Assembly: GCA_963662175.1 (NCBI GenBank)
Contig: OY759222.1
Coordinates: 17,184,222 to 17,248,221 of the forward strand
Direction: 5' to 3'
Source of the DNA: Aradus depressus
Taxonomy: Eukaryota > Arthropoda > Insecta > Hemiptera > Aradidae
Length of the DNA stretch: 64,000 nt
Shown: piece after piece, positions 9,714-21,600 of the stretch
Position numbering within the stretch: position 1 is the first letter of the stretch
Layout: every line of letters begins with the position of its first letter
The notes under the pieces: generated by a model
Database searches by the model: none
The model's input: the letters and a program-made list of their open reading frames with translations, nothing else
Told to the model about the DNA's origin: nothing
Position numbers and translations under genes: made by a program

Positions 9714-10984
9714 CAGCGGATCCAGAAAAGTTTTTGGGGCGGTCATAAGAAATGTTGAAAAAGCTGGAGTATGTTTGTGTGTGTGAATGAGTGGGTGCTT
9801 CAAGAAACTGTAATTTAGGCCTATTTTACATGTTTTTTTAATTTTGCATACACAGCTATAACAATAGAAAATGTCAATTTTTAATACAAAATAGCAATTT
9901 ATGCATACTACATAATTATGAATCATTCAGTAACACTTTATATAAATATTTTAAAAAAGAGAAAATAATTCTAAAGCTGAAGTTCTAAAAAAACTGTAGG
10001 TTGGGTACGTTTCTGCATAGTATATGTACATGATTTGTAGGTTTGAATATTCAATATATGTTATTATTTCGATAGATAAATTTTTCTTTTCTGGACCAAC
10101 CTAGTTAGTATTATGTATATTGCAGGATAAAATATATAACTATTAACAATATTTATTACTTACCATAACGTAACGGTTTGCTAGTACGGCTCGTAGTTGG
10201 TTTATAATAAATAATGTTGTGCAATGTTATAATGCACGTTCAACCGAAAACTAATACTAAAAAATAACATTACACCGTTGTGAAATTTAAATCTTTATAT
10301 TTACACTTTTGAAAAATGTACTTTACAACTTCCCTATTTTAGGAAGCACTTTTGAAAAAATTTATAATTTTTAGGTTAGGTTAGGTTTTATGACTCATGC
10401 CCAGGCTTTAACTACGAGGTCATATCGCCTACTACCAGAGCGCTCTTTCGTTTCTCTGGTGGACATGAGCCCGACTTTACAGTGGGACTCCTAAATTTTG
10501 ACTACACTAAATTTTTATTCACCTAGGGCAGGGGTCTTTAACGAGTATCTGATATCGTACAGGCTCGGGACCATCGCTTAACGTCCCATCCGAAGGACGG
10601 CGTACTTAAGTTTATTTAATCGGTTATAATTTTTATTTCTAGAATGTGTAATAAGTAATTATCATTGTATACTTTCGAAAATCGTAAATTATGTATTCTA
10701 CTATGCATTTGTAAATTAGTGTTTTAGAGTGGCTATAATTTTTCTTAAATATTTTTTTTTTACAATATTGGTTCTAGATAAAACCAATATTGGTTTCAAT
10801 ACTAGATTGAAATTGATATCATTACACATTTTTAGCCAATATGGGGATTGAATTTCTAATATTGGACCAACTTAGCGCTTTAAATTTCTACCGGGATGCT
10901 TTTTTCTTATAATTTAAACATTGGTACTTGATTTTGAAAGGGGGGGGGGCTTGCCCCAATGGCTCCTGTCTGGATCCGCGCATG
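9714..10984. mobile_element. hAT-like non-autonomous element
   Basis: CAGCGGATCCAGA opens the left end and TCTGGATCCGCGCATG closes the right end as inverted repeats. G runs lie just inside both (TTGGGGCGG; GGGGGGGGGGCTTGCCCC). Both flanks share CATAT but an exact 8-bp TSD is not clear. SINE 10374-10623 is nested inside. No transposase frame remains. Confidence 0.6.
10374..10623 (-). mobile_element. tRNA-headed SINE, 5'-truncated, TSD present
   Basis: Starts with a TTAGG-type tail (GGTTAGGTTAGG) and ends at CTTAAGTTTATTTAATCGG, without the tRNA head. Flanked by TTATAATTTTTA at 10362-10373 and 10624-10635. Confidence 0.85.
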
Positions 10985-11384
10985 CATATGATAGAAGACA
11001 AGTCAGTCCCACCTGTGGAGAAGACAAGACAGTAGCCTCACTTCCTGGGTTATGCCCGGGTTATGGTAGGACGAGAATTCACCTTTTTGGTAGAGAGTAG
11101 GATCAAAGAGGAAGATAGACAACGGGGTTAGACTTAGTATTGCTAACGAAGCTTAATATTATTATGTACGCAGCAGAGACGGCTTAAGTCGGCTGAGGGC
11201 TGAACTGTGATAAACAATTAGATTATCTTTCTTTAATAAGAGAAATGATTGCACACCGGACGATTGTGGCTCCCTGGCCAGCTACGAACCCTGTTTGATT
11301 TTCCTCTGGTTTAGCGATTTTTTTGCATTCCTTTAAATTCGCGTTTGTAACTACTAAATAAATGTAACATTTTTAGTAAAATAT

Positions 11385-11712
11385 AGTTAGTGATTATATC
11401 TCATGTCCGGGCTTCAACTACGAGGTAATATCGTCTACTACCAGAGTGCTCTTTTGTCACTGGTGGACATGAGCCCGCCTCTACTATGTAAGCCCTACAT
11501 TTTGCCTAAATTCAACCAAGTGGTAGGGGAGGGTGTCTTTTTAACGAGTACCGCCACATCGTACAGCCTCGGGACCATCGCTCAACGCCCCCATCCGAAG
11601 GACGGCATGCTCAAGTTTATTTAACCACTTGGATAATATAAACTAAGGGCCTCGGCCGGGTTTCGAACTCGCAATGTTGAACTTAGTCAGCACTGAGCTA
11701 CCGGCGCCCTCT
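11385..11712 (-). mobile_element. tRNA-headed SINE, near full length
   Basis: Tail TAGTTAGTGATTATATCTCATG, body, and head CACTGAGCTACCGGCGCC are all present. Confidence 0.85.
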
Positions 11713-13183
11713 CTGTCTAGTTTAGAGAGGGGAAAGGAGAACGACACAAAGAAAATGATAAAATATATATATTTTTTCGAATGTTCAATAATGTTTGAAC
11801 AATTGGAGTAAAGAGATCAAAATAAGTCAGAAATATAATGAAGGAAACACACTTACCAGTTTTGTGCTTTGCGTTGTCACTTCCGTCATTATCAAAATAC
11901 TTTGTCAACTTAAATGTTTCTACCTAATTATATTCATTATTTTACTATCATCATTATTTTTAATCATAAGCCTATTCGTATACACTTTAACAATAAACCC
12001 GAAAAATCAACCTCTATTCTCATAAATGAGAAAGAAAGACTTTAATAATAAATACACTTAACTATAAACTTAAGGTATATTATTATTATTACTACAATTA
12101 TATTATTTATTTAATGTCATGTGGTATATATTTTACATATATTACAGATGATTAGAAAGTTGTATGGAAAAATAAAATAAACATAGTTACAATAATACAT
12201 TTTTATTTGGGTTACTTATCATAATTACACAATAAAAATAAGAACTATCTTTAAAGAATGAATACAGTTTAAACAAGACATCTTATTTTCATTTTGAAAA
12301 TACATATATTGCATATTATATCATCTTTAAAATAGTATATTAATTGGATACATTTTTACAATTTATCCTTCATTTTATGAAGAACTAAATGCTACACACT
12401 ATACAAAAACTTCAGTTCATTCATACATGTTTGTGTTTTCACACTAACTTATATACATAAATAGACATATATTACTAGAAGATGTACCAAGGAAACTTGC
12501 TGAGACGTTTTCGATGAAATTATTCGTCATCTGAAATTTTTTTGCCAAAGCTATCTCTCTTTTACCATCGAGTTGAGCAATTTATTTATTTTTATTATAA
12601 TTTCTCTAAATTTTCATATTAAATTGAAATAAATTAAAAGAATAAATTAAAGTTTTGCTTTGTTGTTTTGAGAATTTGTTAACGGTCAAGTTACGCTCTC
12701 AATATATATATATTGTCCCACACAATACAGTGAAACTGTCCCGAGAACTGCTATTAGTAAAAGAACGAAACTTTTTCCTGAGACACAATTACTATATTTT
12801 TATTAGAAAACAAAAATACAATTTTTGAACAGTTATTCGTAAGAGCAGGCTTCATAAACGCAATTTTTCATTTATAATAAAAGCGAATTCTGAGGTTAAA
12901 ATATGTTTACAATTTTTCCATTTTACAGAATTCAGGAATCAACTTATTTCCTCGATACGATTTTTGTGTTTTTAATTTTGAAAAAATTATGTTTAGAACC
13001 TACAACTGAACAAATTCAGTCCACCTAATAAAAATAAGCTTACAAATAACTGTTTAAAAATGGAATGTTTGTTTATTAAATGAAATATAAACGTTGAATC
13101 CAAGGTATTCATTTACAGAGAGCCGTTGTCGAGGTAATGTCACTGCATAAGTTATGGGAGACATTCTAAAGGTATTTAATAGT
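11713..13183. other. AT-rich region downstream of the kinase stop codon
   Basis: Probably the kinase 3' UTR near 13184 and then intergenic or POT-gene intron. GACGTTTTCGATGAAATTATT at 12503-12523 resembles an inverted, decayed hammerhead core. A donor-like ACTG|GTAAGT (minus, 11857) ends a short open frame, but its phase does not fit exon 8768. Confidence 0.35.
13072..13077 (-). terminator. Candidate poly(A) signal for the DRAK-type gene
   Basis: AATAAA on the minus strand, about 110 nt after the stop codon at 13184. Several other AATAAA motifs occur further downstream, so the true site is not fixed. Confidence 0.3.
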
Positions 13184-14675
13184 TTATATGAATGGTTTCA
13201 TGGTGGGAGGACTGGACTTTCTGCGGACTTTGTCATTCTCCAAGTTGGGGGCTATGGGAGATGAGAACGACTTCCTGTCAGGTCGACTGTTGACGACCGG
13301 CACCACGCCGCTGTTGAACAGTTCAACCGTCTTGGCCACATTGGACAGAGGCTGCTGTTTCAACTCCATGGGGGTCATGTAGTACGGCTTTTTGGGTTTT
13401 TTCTCCTCTTCTTGAGAGGACTTGCTCGTCTCTGAAGAGAAGGACTCCGACCGAAGGTATTTGGGAGGTGGTGCTTCCACTCCAAGCCTCAATGGTTCAG
13501 CTTCTTTGTTTTCAATCTCTATTTCTTCTTTTACATCACACTCTTCTATATGGATCGTTGGCAGCCCTGTACTCTTCCTTGGCATCCTTTTCTTCGACTT
13601 GTGTCTGCTGATTCTGATGTCAGGGATGAAGAGTCTGAGGGCGTTAGGCCCTGTGGGGAATCTTGATGCAATTTTGTCATCCATGTCTGAACTGCTCATG
13701 GTCACTTCCAACGATGTTTTGGTGACAACTTCTTGGTGCTTGTTGTACGCGGAAACTAGCTGTGCTACAGAGAACCTTGGTTCGTCCTCTTCCGTTGACT
13801 CCCCTCCTAGCCTTCTCAAATCCTCTTCCGAACTAGTTACTCCCTCCGTCAGCGACATAGAGTCTGAACTTGCTGGTGATTGTGGGTGATTTTCTTCCTC
13901 TGTTTCTTTAAAAACCTCTTCCGCATCTTTCAATTCCAATCGTCTATTAATATTATTATTCATAACATCATTACTTTCTTCTTTATTTTCTGGTACAGAG
14001 TTTCTGAAATTATCTTTATTTTCTTGAAGGTTGGATTCTAAATGTCTAATATTTTCTTTATTGTCATCGCGGTTTCCTCCAACAGATGCACTGCTAAGTC
14101 TTCTAATAATGTCCATAACTGGTTCATCGTCTTCTTTGCCTGCGGTGTTTTCTGCATCAGAGATACTCATAACAGACGAATTGACAGACTCATCTCCTTT
14201 CACATTGATAATACTAGGAAATGCTTTTGTCTTTTCGTCGACTCCTTCTTGTAGGTTGAGCACACTTCTATAAAGGTTGAGAACTTCTTGCGACTTGGAG
14301 AAACTCTTGAGTCCGTACAACTTCTCCCTAGATCGGCTCATGACAGACTCCTTCATGAGGGCTCGTTCCCTCGACTTGGAGACGAGGGACATCTGACTCT
14401 CGCACATTCTCCGGGTCCTATGATACTGCTGCAGAAGGGTTGTCTTCCTCAGACTTTTCTCTGAGTTGCGGGACATCACTTTCTCAAATAGGGCTTCCCT
14501 CGATTTGGACAGATAGTTGCGCAGATTTTGGTTGGACGGCTGTTGACATGAGGAACATCCGACTCGTCGGTTCTGTTCTGTCTTGGCGGCTTGACGACGA
14601 CTGCTCAGACGAGAAGTTTTGCGATTCTTGGCCAACCAGGGATGTTTTAGGCATTCCTTGGCAGTCATCCGCTCA
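13184..14675 (-). CDS. Drak: STK17/DRAK-type kinase, terminal exon (end of kinase domain and long tail)
   Basis: The acceptor TTCTAG precedes 14675. The exon completes the Ser codon AG|T of exon 18596-18417 and reads SERMTAKECLKHPWL, subdomain XI of DAPK-family kinases, then about 480 residues of tail to a TAA at 13186-13184. The tail is low complexity and probably disordered. It has a basic Ser/Arg block with recurring S-(K/R)-S-x-E motifs (first ~130 residues), an acidic Ser/Glu/Asn block, and a basic C-terminus with several RKS/RRKS-type possible phosphosites. Vertebrate STK17A/B are near 370-415 aa, so most of the extra length is this tail. The antisense open frames across this exon are shadows. 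Confidence 0.93.
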
Positions 14676-14750
14676 CTAGAACAAAGAAACGAAAAAAATT
14701 AATGAAACGAACGAACATTTTCGCTACAAGATATACACATATACACAGAC

Positions 14751-14955
14751 AACTTAAGCATGCCGTCCTTCGTATAGGACGTTGAGCGATGGTCCCGAGC
14801 CTGGGCGGTGTCAGGTAACTAAACCCGGGTAGGCAAAATTTAAAACTGCCATAGTAGAGTCAGGGTCATGTCCGAGAGCGACGAAAGAGCGCTCTGATAG
14901 ATGATATGATCTCGTAGTTAAAGTCCGGGCATAAGTCATAATAACTAACTAACTA
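14751..14955 (+). mobile_element. tRNA-headed SINE, headless copy
   Basis: Starts at AACTTAAGCATGCCGTCC and ends with the TAACTAACTAACTA tail type. Confidence 0.8.
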
Positions 14956-15471
14956 TAGATAAATAAAAAAAACATTTATTGCAATAAAGAATACGAGCTT
15001 TGTGGCAATGAGTGGGGTTCGTTACAAAATACAAATTCTTATAGTTATATTCTTAAGTTCCATAAAAAATAATAATAATTAGTAAATATGTAACAATATA
15101 AACAAATAAGTAATACGAATAATAACTTAATATAAAAAAATAAATAAAATAAAAATAAATAAATATGAATCAATAAATACCGAAAATCAAAAACAATACA
15201 AAATTATATTAAAAAAACAAAAATTTTGAAAAGGGAGAAATTGTTCATATTCATATCTTGTTCATAATCGTATCTGTGATAATTTTTGAAAACTAAAAAC
15301 ACAATTTGCGAGAATAATTACATAATAAATAAAGTGAATTTGTTTTGGGAGATTAGTTTTTCAAAAATTCATTATACTTCAATAACTGTCAGAAATCATA
15401 ATATCTTATAAGAAATAAATTAAATAACATTTTGTTTGATTTCTGAACCTTTTGTGAAAAATTCATAAAGT
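14956..15471. other. AT-rich intronic stretch
   Basis: A/T homopolymer-rich. Nothing recognised. Confidence 0.4.
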
Positions 15472-15790
15472 CTTCGGTGAATCACCGGCAATGTACTTCC
15501 CCGGAACGAATTATAATTATAATTATTCATAATTATTAACTTTTCGTGAACCCCCCTTCCCTCCAACCGATGTTGCTGAAATTTGACAGGTTATCTCCTC
15601 ATTGGGTTATGAAATCACATATGAAATTTAGTGTCGATACTTTCATTACAACCGCAGTTATTAAAGTTTTTGAGTTAATGAGAACTGACATTATTGCAGA
15701 GATATTGTGAAATAATTCAAATGAACTTAAAAGAAATAAAACTTGTTTATTTATGATATTGTCTAATTTCACCAACTATATTTACATGGG

Positions 15791-15819
15791 AGTACTTTCG
15801 GTATTTCTACCATCCTCAG
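15791..15819 (-). ncRNA. Hammerhead-ribozyme-like core F1
   Basis: CTGAGGA, extra T, stem II GGUA/UACC closed by a GAAA tetraloop, GAAA, then the self-complementary AGTACT as stem III. Confidence 0.5.
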
Positions 15820-15864
15820 CCAAAAGCATAAGAGATACGACTGTCTTATCTCTTATGCTTTTGA

Positions 15865-15893
15865 CTGAGGATGGTAGAAATACCGAAAGTACT
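15865..15893 (+). ncRNA. Hammerhead-ribozyme-like core F2
   Basis: Mirror copy of F1 in the other palindrome arm: CTGAGGA 15865-15871, stem II 15873-15876 with 15881-15884, GAAA 15885-15888, AGTACT. Confidence 0.5.
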
Positions 15894-16192
15894 CCCATGT
15901 AAATATAGTTGGTGAAATTAGACAATATCATAAATAAACAAGTTTTATTTCTTTTAAGTTCATTTTTGAGTTAAGCCCCTAATTCCCCCTCCACTTTGGC
16001 CGATTTGACTGAAAATCAATAGGTGTCGTCCTTAGAGGGTTTTCGATTCACATATACAATTTTGTGACGATATATTCATTCTATCGGGAGTTATCGTGTT
16101 GGAAAACATAAAATTCAGTTGAAAACTCCGCATCGAATTTTTGACAGATTAAGTAACTTCCCCTATACTTCGTATAGCTGAAGAAGTTAAAA

Positions 16193-17119
16193 ATACATTG
16201 TTGATATTTTTAACTTTACAATTGATTCTGAGTCTATCTGATGTCAACTATTTGAGAAGAATTTTTTACCTATTTAATAATATTTTGACAGCATATCTTG
16301 CAGATTTATACAGAAATTTAAAAAAAAATGTAAGTGTTGGCATAAATATCATGTTACTTCGTTTTTACGAGGACAGGTTCAGTCATTTAAATATGCATGA
16401 GGTATTATCACTGTCTTTAGTCCTGTACATAGATATCAGAGCTGTACCATCTCAAAGCTATCAACGTATCATTACGAACTCAAATGCATCAATAACGTGT
16501 ATATATATATTGCTAATTTAATTTTTTATAAATATTTAATATTTATAACGAAGTTTATCCATTTAAAATCTCCCCTTTAAATAATCTACAAAGCAATATA
16601 AGAACCCACCTTTCCAGGGTAATGACTATGTTAAATTTAAAAAGAGCAAAAACTACATATTTTCTATCATTTCTCAATTTTAAAATTATCTACATACCTA
16701 TAAAATTTAAAACCTTCCACTTGCAGTTAATGATCGGTAGCTATCCATTCCAAAGAAATGACAATTTACATTTTTTTGTAAATCTAAAGACGATTTCCTT
16801 TACATTTTCCCATTCAACCAACGAATATATATTACTTATCATTTTCTGCAGAAACATTGTGAAACACTTCATAAAAAATATACGTTTTTTAAAAAAAAAT
16901 TTCAATGAATAACGTGGATACTGCAAAATAACATAATCGATAGAGAGAACCATTTCAAAATGTACCACGAATTTTATAACAATATTTTGATATTCGTTTT
17001 CCTCGACTCTGAAGACATAAAATTCTGTTTACATTTAAATATTTAATTTTTTTAAATTTATATTTACTTTTAGTTACCAGTATTGTGTTTTTAATTATAT
17101 AAGAAATGTATTTGAATAC
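16193..17119. other. AT-rich intronic stretch
   Basis: At 16845-16885 CTGCAGAAACATTGTGAAACACTT marks another fragment of the hammerhead-associated terminal repeat. Several open frames of 90-107 codons here are AT-rich chance frames. Confidence 0.4.
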
Positions 17120-17808
17120 TAGTTAGTTATTATGACTCATGTCTGGGCTTTAACTACGAGGTCATATCGCCTACTACCAGAGCGCTCTTTCGTTGCTCTG
17201 GTGGACATGAGCCCCGACTCTACTGTGGGCCAGGGGCGTGCCCAGGATTTTATTTCGGGGGTGATAGTACATATTCTTCTATATATATATATATATATAT
17301 ATTGACATCAAGAGTTAAACGATTCAATCTATCTTGGCTAGTACTATTTCTGATATAGCTTTTCATACGTCTAAGGGTTGAGAAAGACCGTTCACTTGTT
17401 GCTACAGAAACTGGAATTGTAGCTCAATTTTTCAAAAAACCTGTGAATTGTTGGGAAAATGTTCTTGTCACATTGTTTTATGCTTGAAATTAAATATTTT
17501 CGAATTGCTTTCTCTACCCAAGGTCAAGTTCACCAGGATCCGCACGACCTCTAGTAGGAAAATGTTTTATGTCAAATTATTCCATGCAAGTAAAAATAGT
17601 TTTATTATTTACAAAAATGACAATTTTTTGTTAAATTTTGTTCTCCCATATCCCCCATCTAAGTACTTTTATGCCCCTGCTGTGGGCGTCCTAAATTTTG
17701 TGTACCGAGGTTTAGTAAGGTAGGTAGGGATATTTAACGAGTACCTGACATCGCACAGGCTCAGGACCATCGCTTAATGTCCCATCCGAAGGACCGCGTT
17801 CTTGATTT
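17120..17808 (-). mobile_element. tRNA-headed SINE, headless, split by a hAT element
   Basis: Tail AGTTAGTTATTATGACTCAT to ACTCTACTGTGGGC (17230), then the body resumes at 17688 and ends near GGACCGCGTTCTTGA. The interruption is 17231-17679. Confidence 0.85.
17231..17679 (-). mobile_element. hAT transposon remnant with 8-bp TSD
   Basis: CAGGGGCGTGCCCAGGATTTT opens it and ATGCCCCTG closes it. The 8-bp duplication CTGTGGGC flanks it (17223-17230, 17680-17687). The minus strand reads IPVSVATSERSFSTLRRMKS then TSQDRLNRLTLDVN, the C-terminal dimerisation (hATC) motif of hAT transposases. Only this end of the gene remains. Confidence 0.9.
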
Positions 17809-18640
<832 letters not shown>

Positions 18641-18786
18641 TCAGGAACTTTGAGCTCATAAAGAGCCAGTGAGCCATGTTCATAAATGAGAAGGCTAATA
18701 ACGCCTAGTGAATTTATATATAATTGAATAAAATATTCAAAAATAAATTGTTTTATAAATGAAACTTAAAAATAAATGGATCATTT

Positions 18787-19169
18787 GAGGAGTTTGGAGC
18801 CAGAGCGGACCAACCCACAATTTTTCGGAAAATGAGTTATTACCATCCTGATGTTGGCATAGGTTCCCTTTTTTCAAAACCAGTGTGGATCACTTAGTTT
18901 CTTCACTTCAGTGATAGATAGCAGCACTTTAAGTTTAGTCCACAAATATTTTGTGCATATATTTTCAAAGTCACAATGGATCATACGGCCTTCAAAAACT
19001 TTATAGAACACAAAAAGGGATCACTCATCCAATACTATTCTAAAATTTCAAATATAAATAAATATTTGGGGCCCATTTATGGAGATAAACAAAATGTACT
19101 CAATTTTCAATTGCCCTTTTCTTCCTGTTCAGTTTCAACCAGTTGGTCCGCTCTGGCTCCAAACTCCTC
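18787..19169. repeat. MITE with perfect 28-bp TIRs
   Basis: GAGGAGTTTGGAGCCAGAGC at the left end is exactly inverted at the right end over 28 bases. Flanked by ATTT (18783-18786, 19170-19173), possibly TCATTT. It lies within the 722-bp intron between kinase exons. Confidence 0.8.
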
Positions 19170-19318
19170 ATTTAACCTTTGATTTATCTGTAGTAAAAAT
19201 TAAATACAAGCTACTGTAACAACAGTTGTTAAAAGTAAACAACGTAATTGGCCAATAAATCGGGCATTTAAATAAAAACGTTCATAAAATAAAGATATCC
19301 GATAAGATTTGGACGTAC

Positions 19319-19367
19319 CAAGTGTCCGCAGCTAGGGTTATTGGTTCATAATGTAGAATTTCCGGAG
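19319..19367 (-). CDS. Drak: STK17/DRAK-type kinase, APE-motif exon
   Basis: A 49-nt exon between acceptor TTTCAG and donor GTACGT. With the flanking split codons it reads (A)PEILHYEPITLAADT(W), the activation-loop end (APE, subdomain VIII) and the conserved Asp of subdomain IX. Phase is right on both sides. The exon is too short to be seen as an open reading frame alone. Confidence 0.9.
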
Positions 19368-19419
19368 CTGAAACAGAAAATTTTTTTTTTGCATTAAATT
19401 AAATATATATGAATAAAAC

Positions 19420-19505
19420 CATTTTGTCTAAATCTACAAAAAATGTATACATAAAGTGTATCCGGTTTCGGCTTATGTCATCGACAACACTAAGTTTAAC
19501 AGTGA
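19420..19505 (-). repeat. Fragment of the hammerhead-associated family
   Basis: The minus strand reads TCGATGACATAAGCCGAAAC then TTATGTATACA and GTAGATTTAGACAAAATGG, the same order as at 6770-6850. The core is altered (UC in place of CU before GAUGA). Confidence 0.35.
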
Positions 19506-20815
19506 CATTTAAGTTTGTTAGGTTGTCATGTTTATAAAATTCTCAGGTTACATGAGATTACCTAAGACTGTGACACCCTGTCCCCTAGGAAAGTACCTGA
19601 GAAGAGAAGTCCTACCTTAACATAACATTTACATTATTTAAATATTTGAGTTGCAAATTATACAATAAAATAAAAATGACATATAGTCCTTACTTCTTAT
19701 ATATACGATGTATTCTAATATAAACAGTTGAGCTATGTTCAGTTTATTGAATATGTAAATGGACGAAATTACAAAAGTTTAATTAACTATCGTAAAGCCG
19801 CCTGGAATTATAGATTTGAGCTAGTTTCACAATTTAATTATTAATAATATATAAACAGGAAGATGTTTTTTATTTTTATTTTTTGTTAGTTTTTTCAAAG
19901 GATCATTTAAGTTAATTTTGTAAATTACTGCATTTGTATTTGAATTATTTTATTTTTATTTTGTCACTTTTATATATGTGTATTATCGAGTAGAAATATA
20001 AGAGATAACCCCTCAGACGGTCAATTTGACCATGAGTATTGTCTGTCAATATTATTATTATATTCTAATATAAACCCCATTTTACATATTTTTATCATTC
20101 ATTCATCTATTTTATTATTATTTTCGTTCTTCTTTCTCTTCACACTTTTTCTCTGTCCATGATAACCGTTGCAGTTTTTCGCCCTAAAACCACAATATAT
20201 CTCTCTTTTTCACACTTACTCTATATAGCCCTTACTTTCTATAAATAATTTTATTTCAAACCTTGTCTGGACATCCATTCTTCTTTTTTATAGTTAACCA
20301 TCATTGTATTATGCTCTGTCGACTTTTATTAATTTATTTTCTTCATATTCTACAGATTCTTTATTACATGCATTCTTCTGTTTATATACATAGATACTTT
20401 CATTTCTTAATAATTAAGCTGTTCATATTAATTTTTTATGTATTTATATTTATAGTTGTCTAGTTTTTGTCCACTGTAACACTAATTTATTTATTTTTGT
20501 ATTTATTTCCTTGTACGGTATACTGATACTTTATTTCGTTGTTTCCTTACATTATTGACTCTGTATGTATTTATTCTTAGGGGACCTCGTTTCTAGAATA
20601 ACATTTCTTTACATTTCATTCTTTATTTTAAATTTATTATTATCATATTTTCTTTATTTTATTTCATTATATTATTGACAACTCATATAAGTTTGCAAAT
20701 GTTATGTTAAAGTAGGACATTTATTCTTTTGTATACAACAGAGAATTTAGACCTCAGGTCAAAAAATATTTTTGTGAATAATTAGGATTTGTTTAAATTA
20801 ATTAATTATACTTAC
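19506..20815. other. AT-rich intronic stretch
   Basis: Pyrimidine- and T-rich on the plus strand. No element or exon seen. Confidence 0.4.
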
Positions 20816-20942
20816 CAACATATTCTGGAGTTCCAAGAATTTCATGAACCTCAGATCCATCCAAAATTACCCTGGAGATCTCAAAATCGCACACCTTCAC
20901 ATCACAGTCAGGGAATTCACCCATCATCACCAAATTTTGAGG
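20816..20942 (-). CDS. Drak: STK17/DRAK-type kinase, catalytic/activation-loop exon
   Basis: 127 nt between acceptor CAG and donor GTAAGT. It starts at PQNLVMMGEFP, the continuation of the HLDIK catalytic loop from exon 49530-49392, and includes VKVCDFEISRVILDGSEV and ILGTPEYV(A). The Mg-binding DFG motif is read as DFE (codons GAT TTT GAG). All other hallmarks (PQN, GTPEY-VAPE) are intact. Whether DFE is normal for insect DRAKs cannot be decided from this window. Confidence 0.93.
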
Positions 20943-21075
20943 CTGAAAAACAATAAAAAATTTTGTCATTATTCTATTAGTGATAAATAAAATTGATAAA
21001 CATAGAACTTATCTTTACAGCTTGGAGAATGTATACGAACTTATAATATATATACATACATATTTTATGTTCTCT

Positions 21076-21600
21076 CTACTTTTGGATACACGAATCACAT
21101 GGAAACTAAATATATAGTTACAGAAAACTACATCAAGCATATTCACGACTTAACACCCTCTACCCTCTCATAAACAGAAACACGCCACATAAACACATAT
21201 GTACTATTCTGCTATGCAAAACACTCCTACTTCCACTTCTAACATCCGCCTGTCCAGTCTGAATCGGTACCAGCAACACCAACATGAAACGACTTCAAAC
21301 ATTTCAAAATAAAATACTCCGAATAGCATCTAACGCACCCTGGTTTCTCAGGAATCACAAAATTCACGAAGAACTGAGAGTTCCTCTATTCGCAGCTCAC
21401 ATTGAGAAGCTTGTGAAGAATCACCATGAAGGCCTTGTGCATTGTTCCGGGGCTGTACACTACAGTCTAGGTGCGCCTACTCCTGGAGGCGACTCAAACA
21501 AAGACTGTACCAGGACTTCCTATTTTAAACCATTTATTTTATATATTTGTGTAAAGCTTATTGTATCTTGCTGGTTCAAATAAATGTTGTTCATTCATAA
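21076..21600 (+). mobile_element. Jockey-like LINE 3' end
   Basis: After a broken start, the frame reads MKRLQTFQNKILRIASNAPW, HEELRVPLFAAHIEKLV and HCSGAVHYSLGAPTPGGD, the C-terminal region of a Jockey-clade RT. An in-frame TGA and later shift show decay. The 3' end is AAATAAATG-rich. The same family is at 51975-52590 in the opposite orientation. Confidence 0.85.

Larger units (their letters stand above)
15679..15962. mobile_element. Hammerhead-bearing insertion built as a 247-bp palindrome, 12-bp TSD
   Basis: Flanked by TTTTTGAGTTAA at 15667-15678 and 15963-15974. About 40 unique bases (GCAGAGATATTGTGAAATA) are followed by a near-perfect inverted repeat centred on 15842 that runs 15719-15965, with two mismatches seen. 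Each arm carries a hammerhead-like core and AATTAGACAATATCATAAA. Confidence 0.75.
15472..16192 (+). repeat. CGE repeat, near full length, split by an insertion
   Basis: The 5' palindrome TCGGTGAATCACCGG and TACTTCCCCGG open it. The body runs to 15678, resumes at 15963 and ends CTATACTTCGTATAGCTGAA. Without the 284-bp insertion it is about 425 bp with two GATA..TATC modules. Confidence 0.8.

Noticed and set aside
10371..10385. Interstitial telomere repeats (TTAGG)n
   Set aside because: Only two to four pentamers, always at the SINE 3' end and oriented with it, so they are element tails and not telomeric remnants.
11857..11923. Possible further exon (VETFKLTKYF... KT) with a good GTAAGT donor
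   Set aside because: Its phase (ends one base into a codon) would create a stop in exon 8768, and the acceptor lacks a pyrimidine tract.
12500..12535. Inverted CGTTTTCGATG...CATCTG as a further hammerhead
   Set aside because: CAGATGA replaces CUGAUGA and stem II is unconvincing. At best it is a decayed copy.
13422..14679. Plus-strand open frames (155, 80, 79 codons) opposite the last kinase exon
   Set aside because: They are antisense shadows of a long real exon and show no family resemblance.
16198..16912. Plus-strand frames of 107 and 96 codons
   Set aside because: Composition is that of AT-rich intron. No splice context, no motifs.
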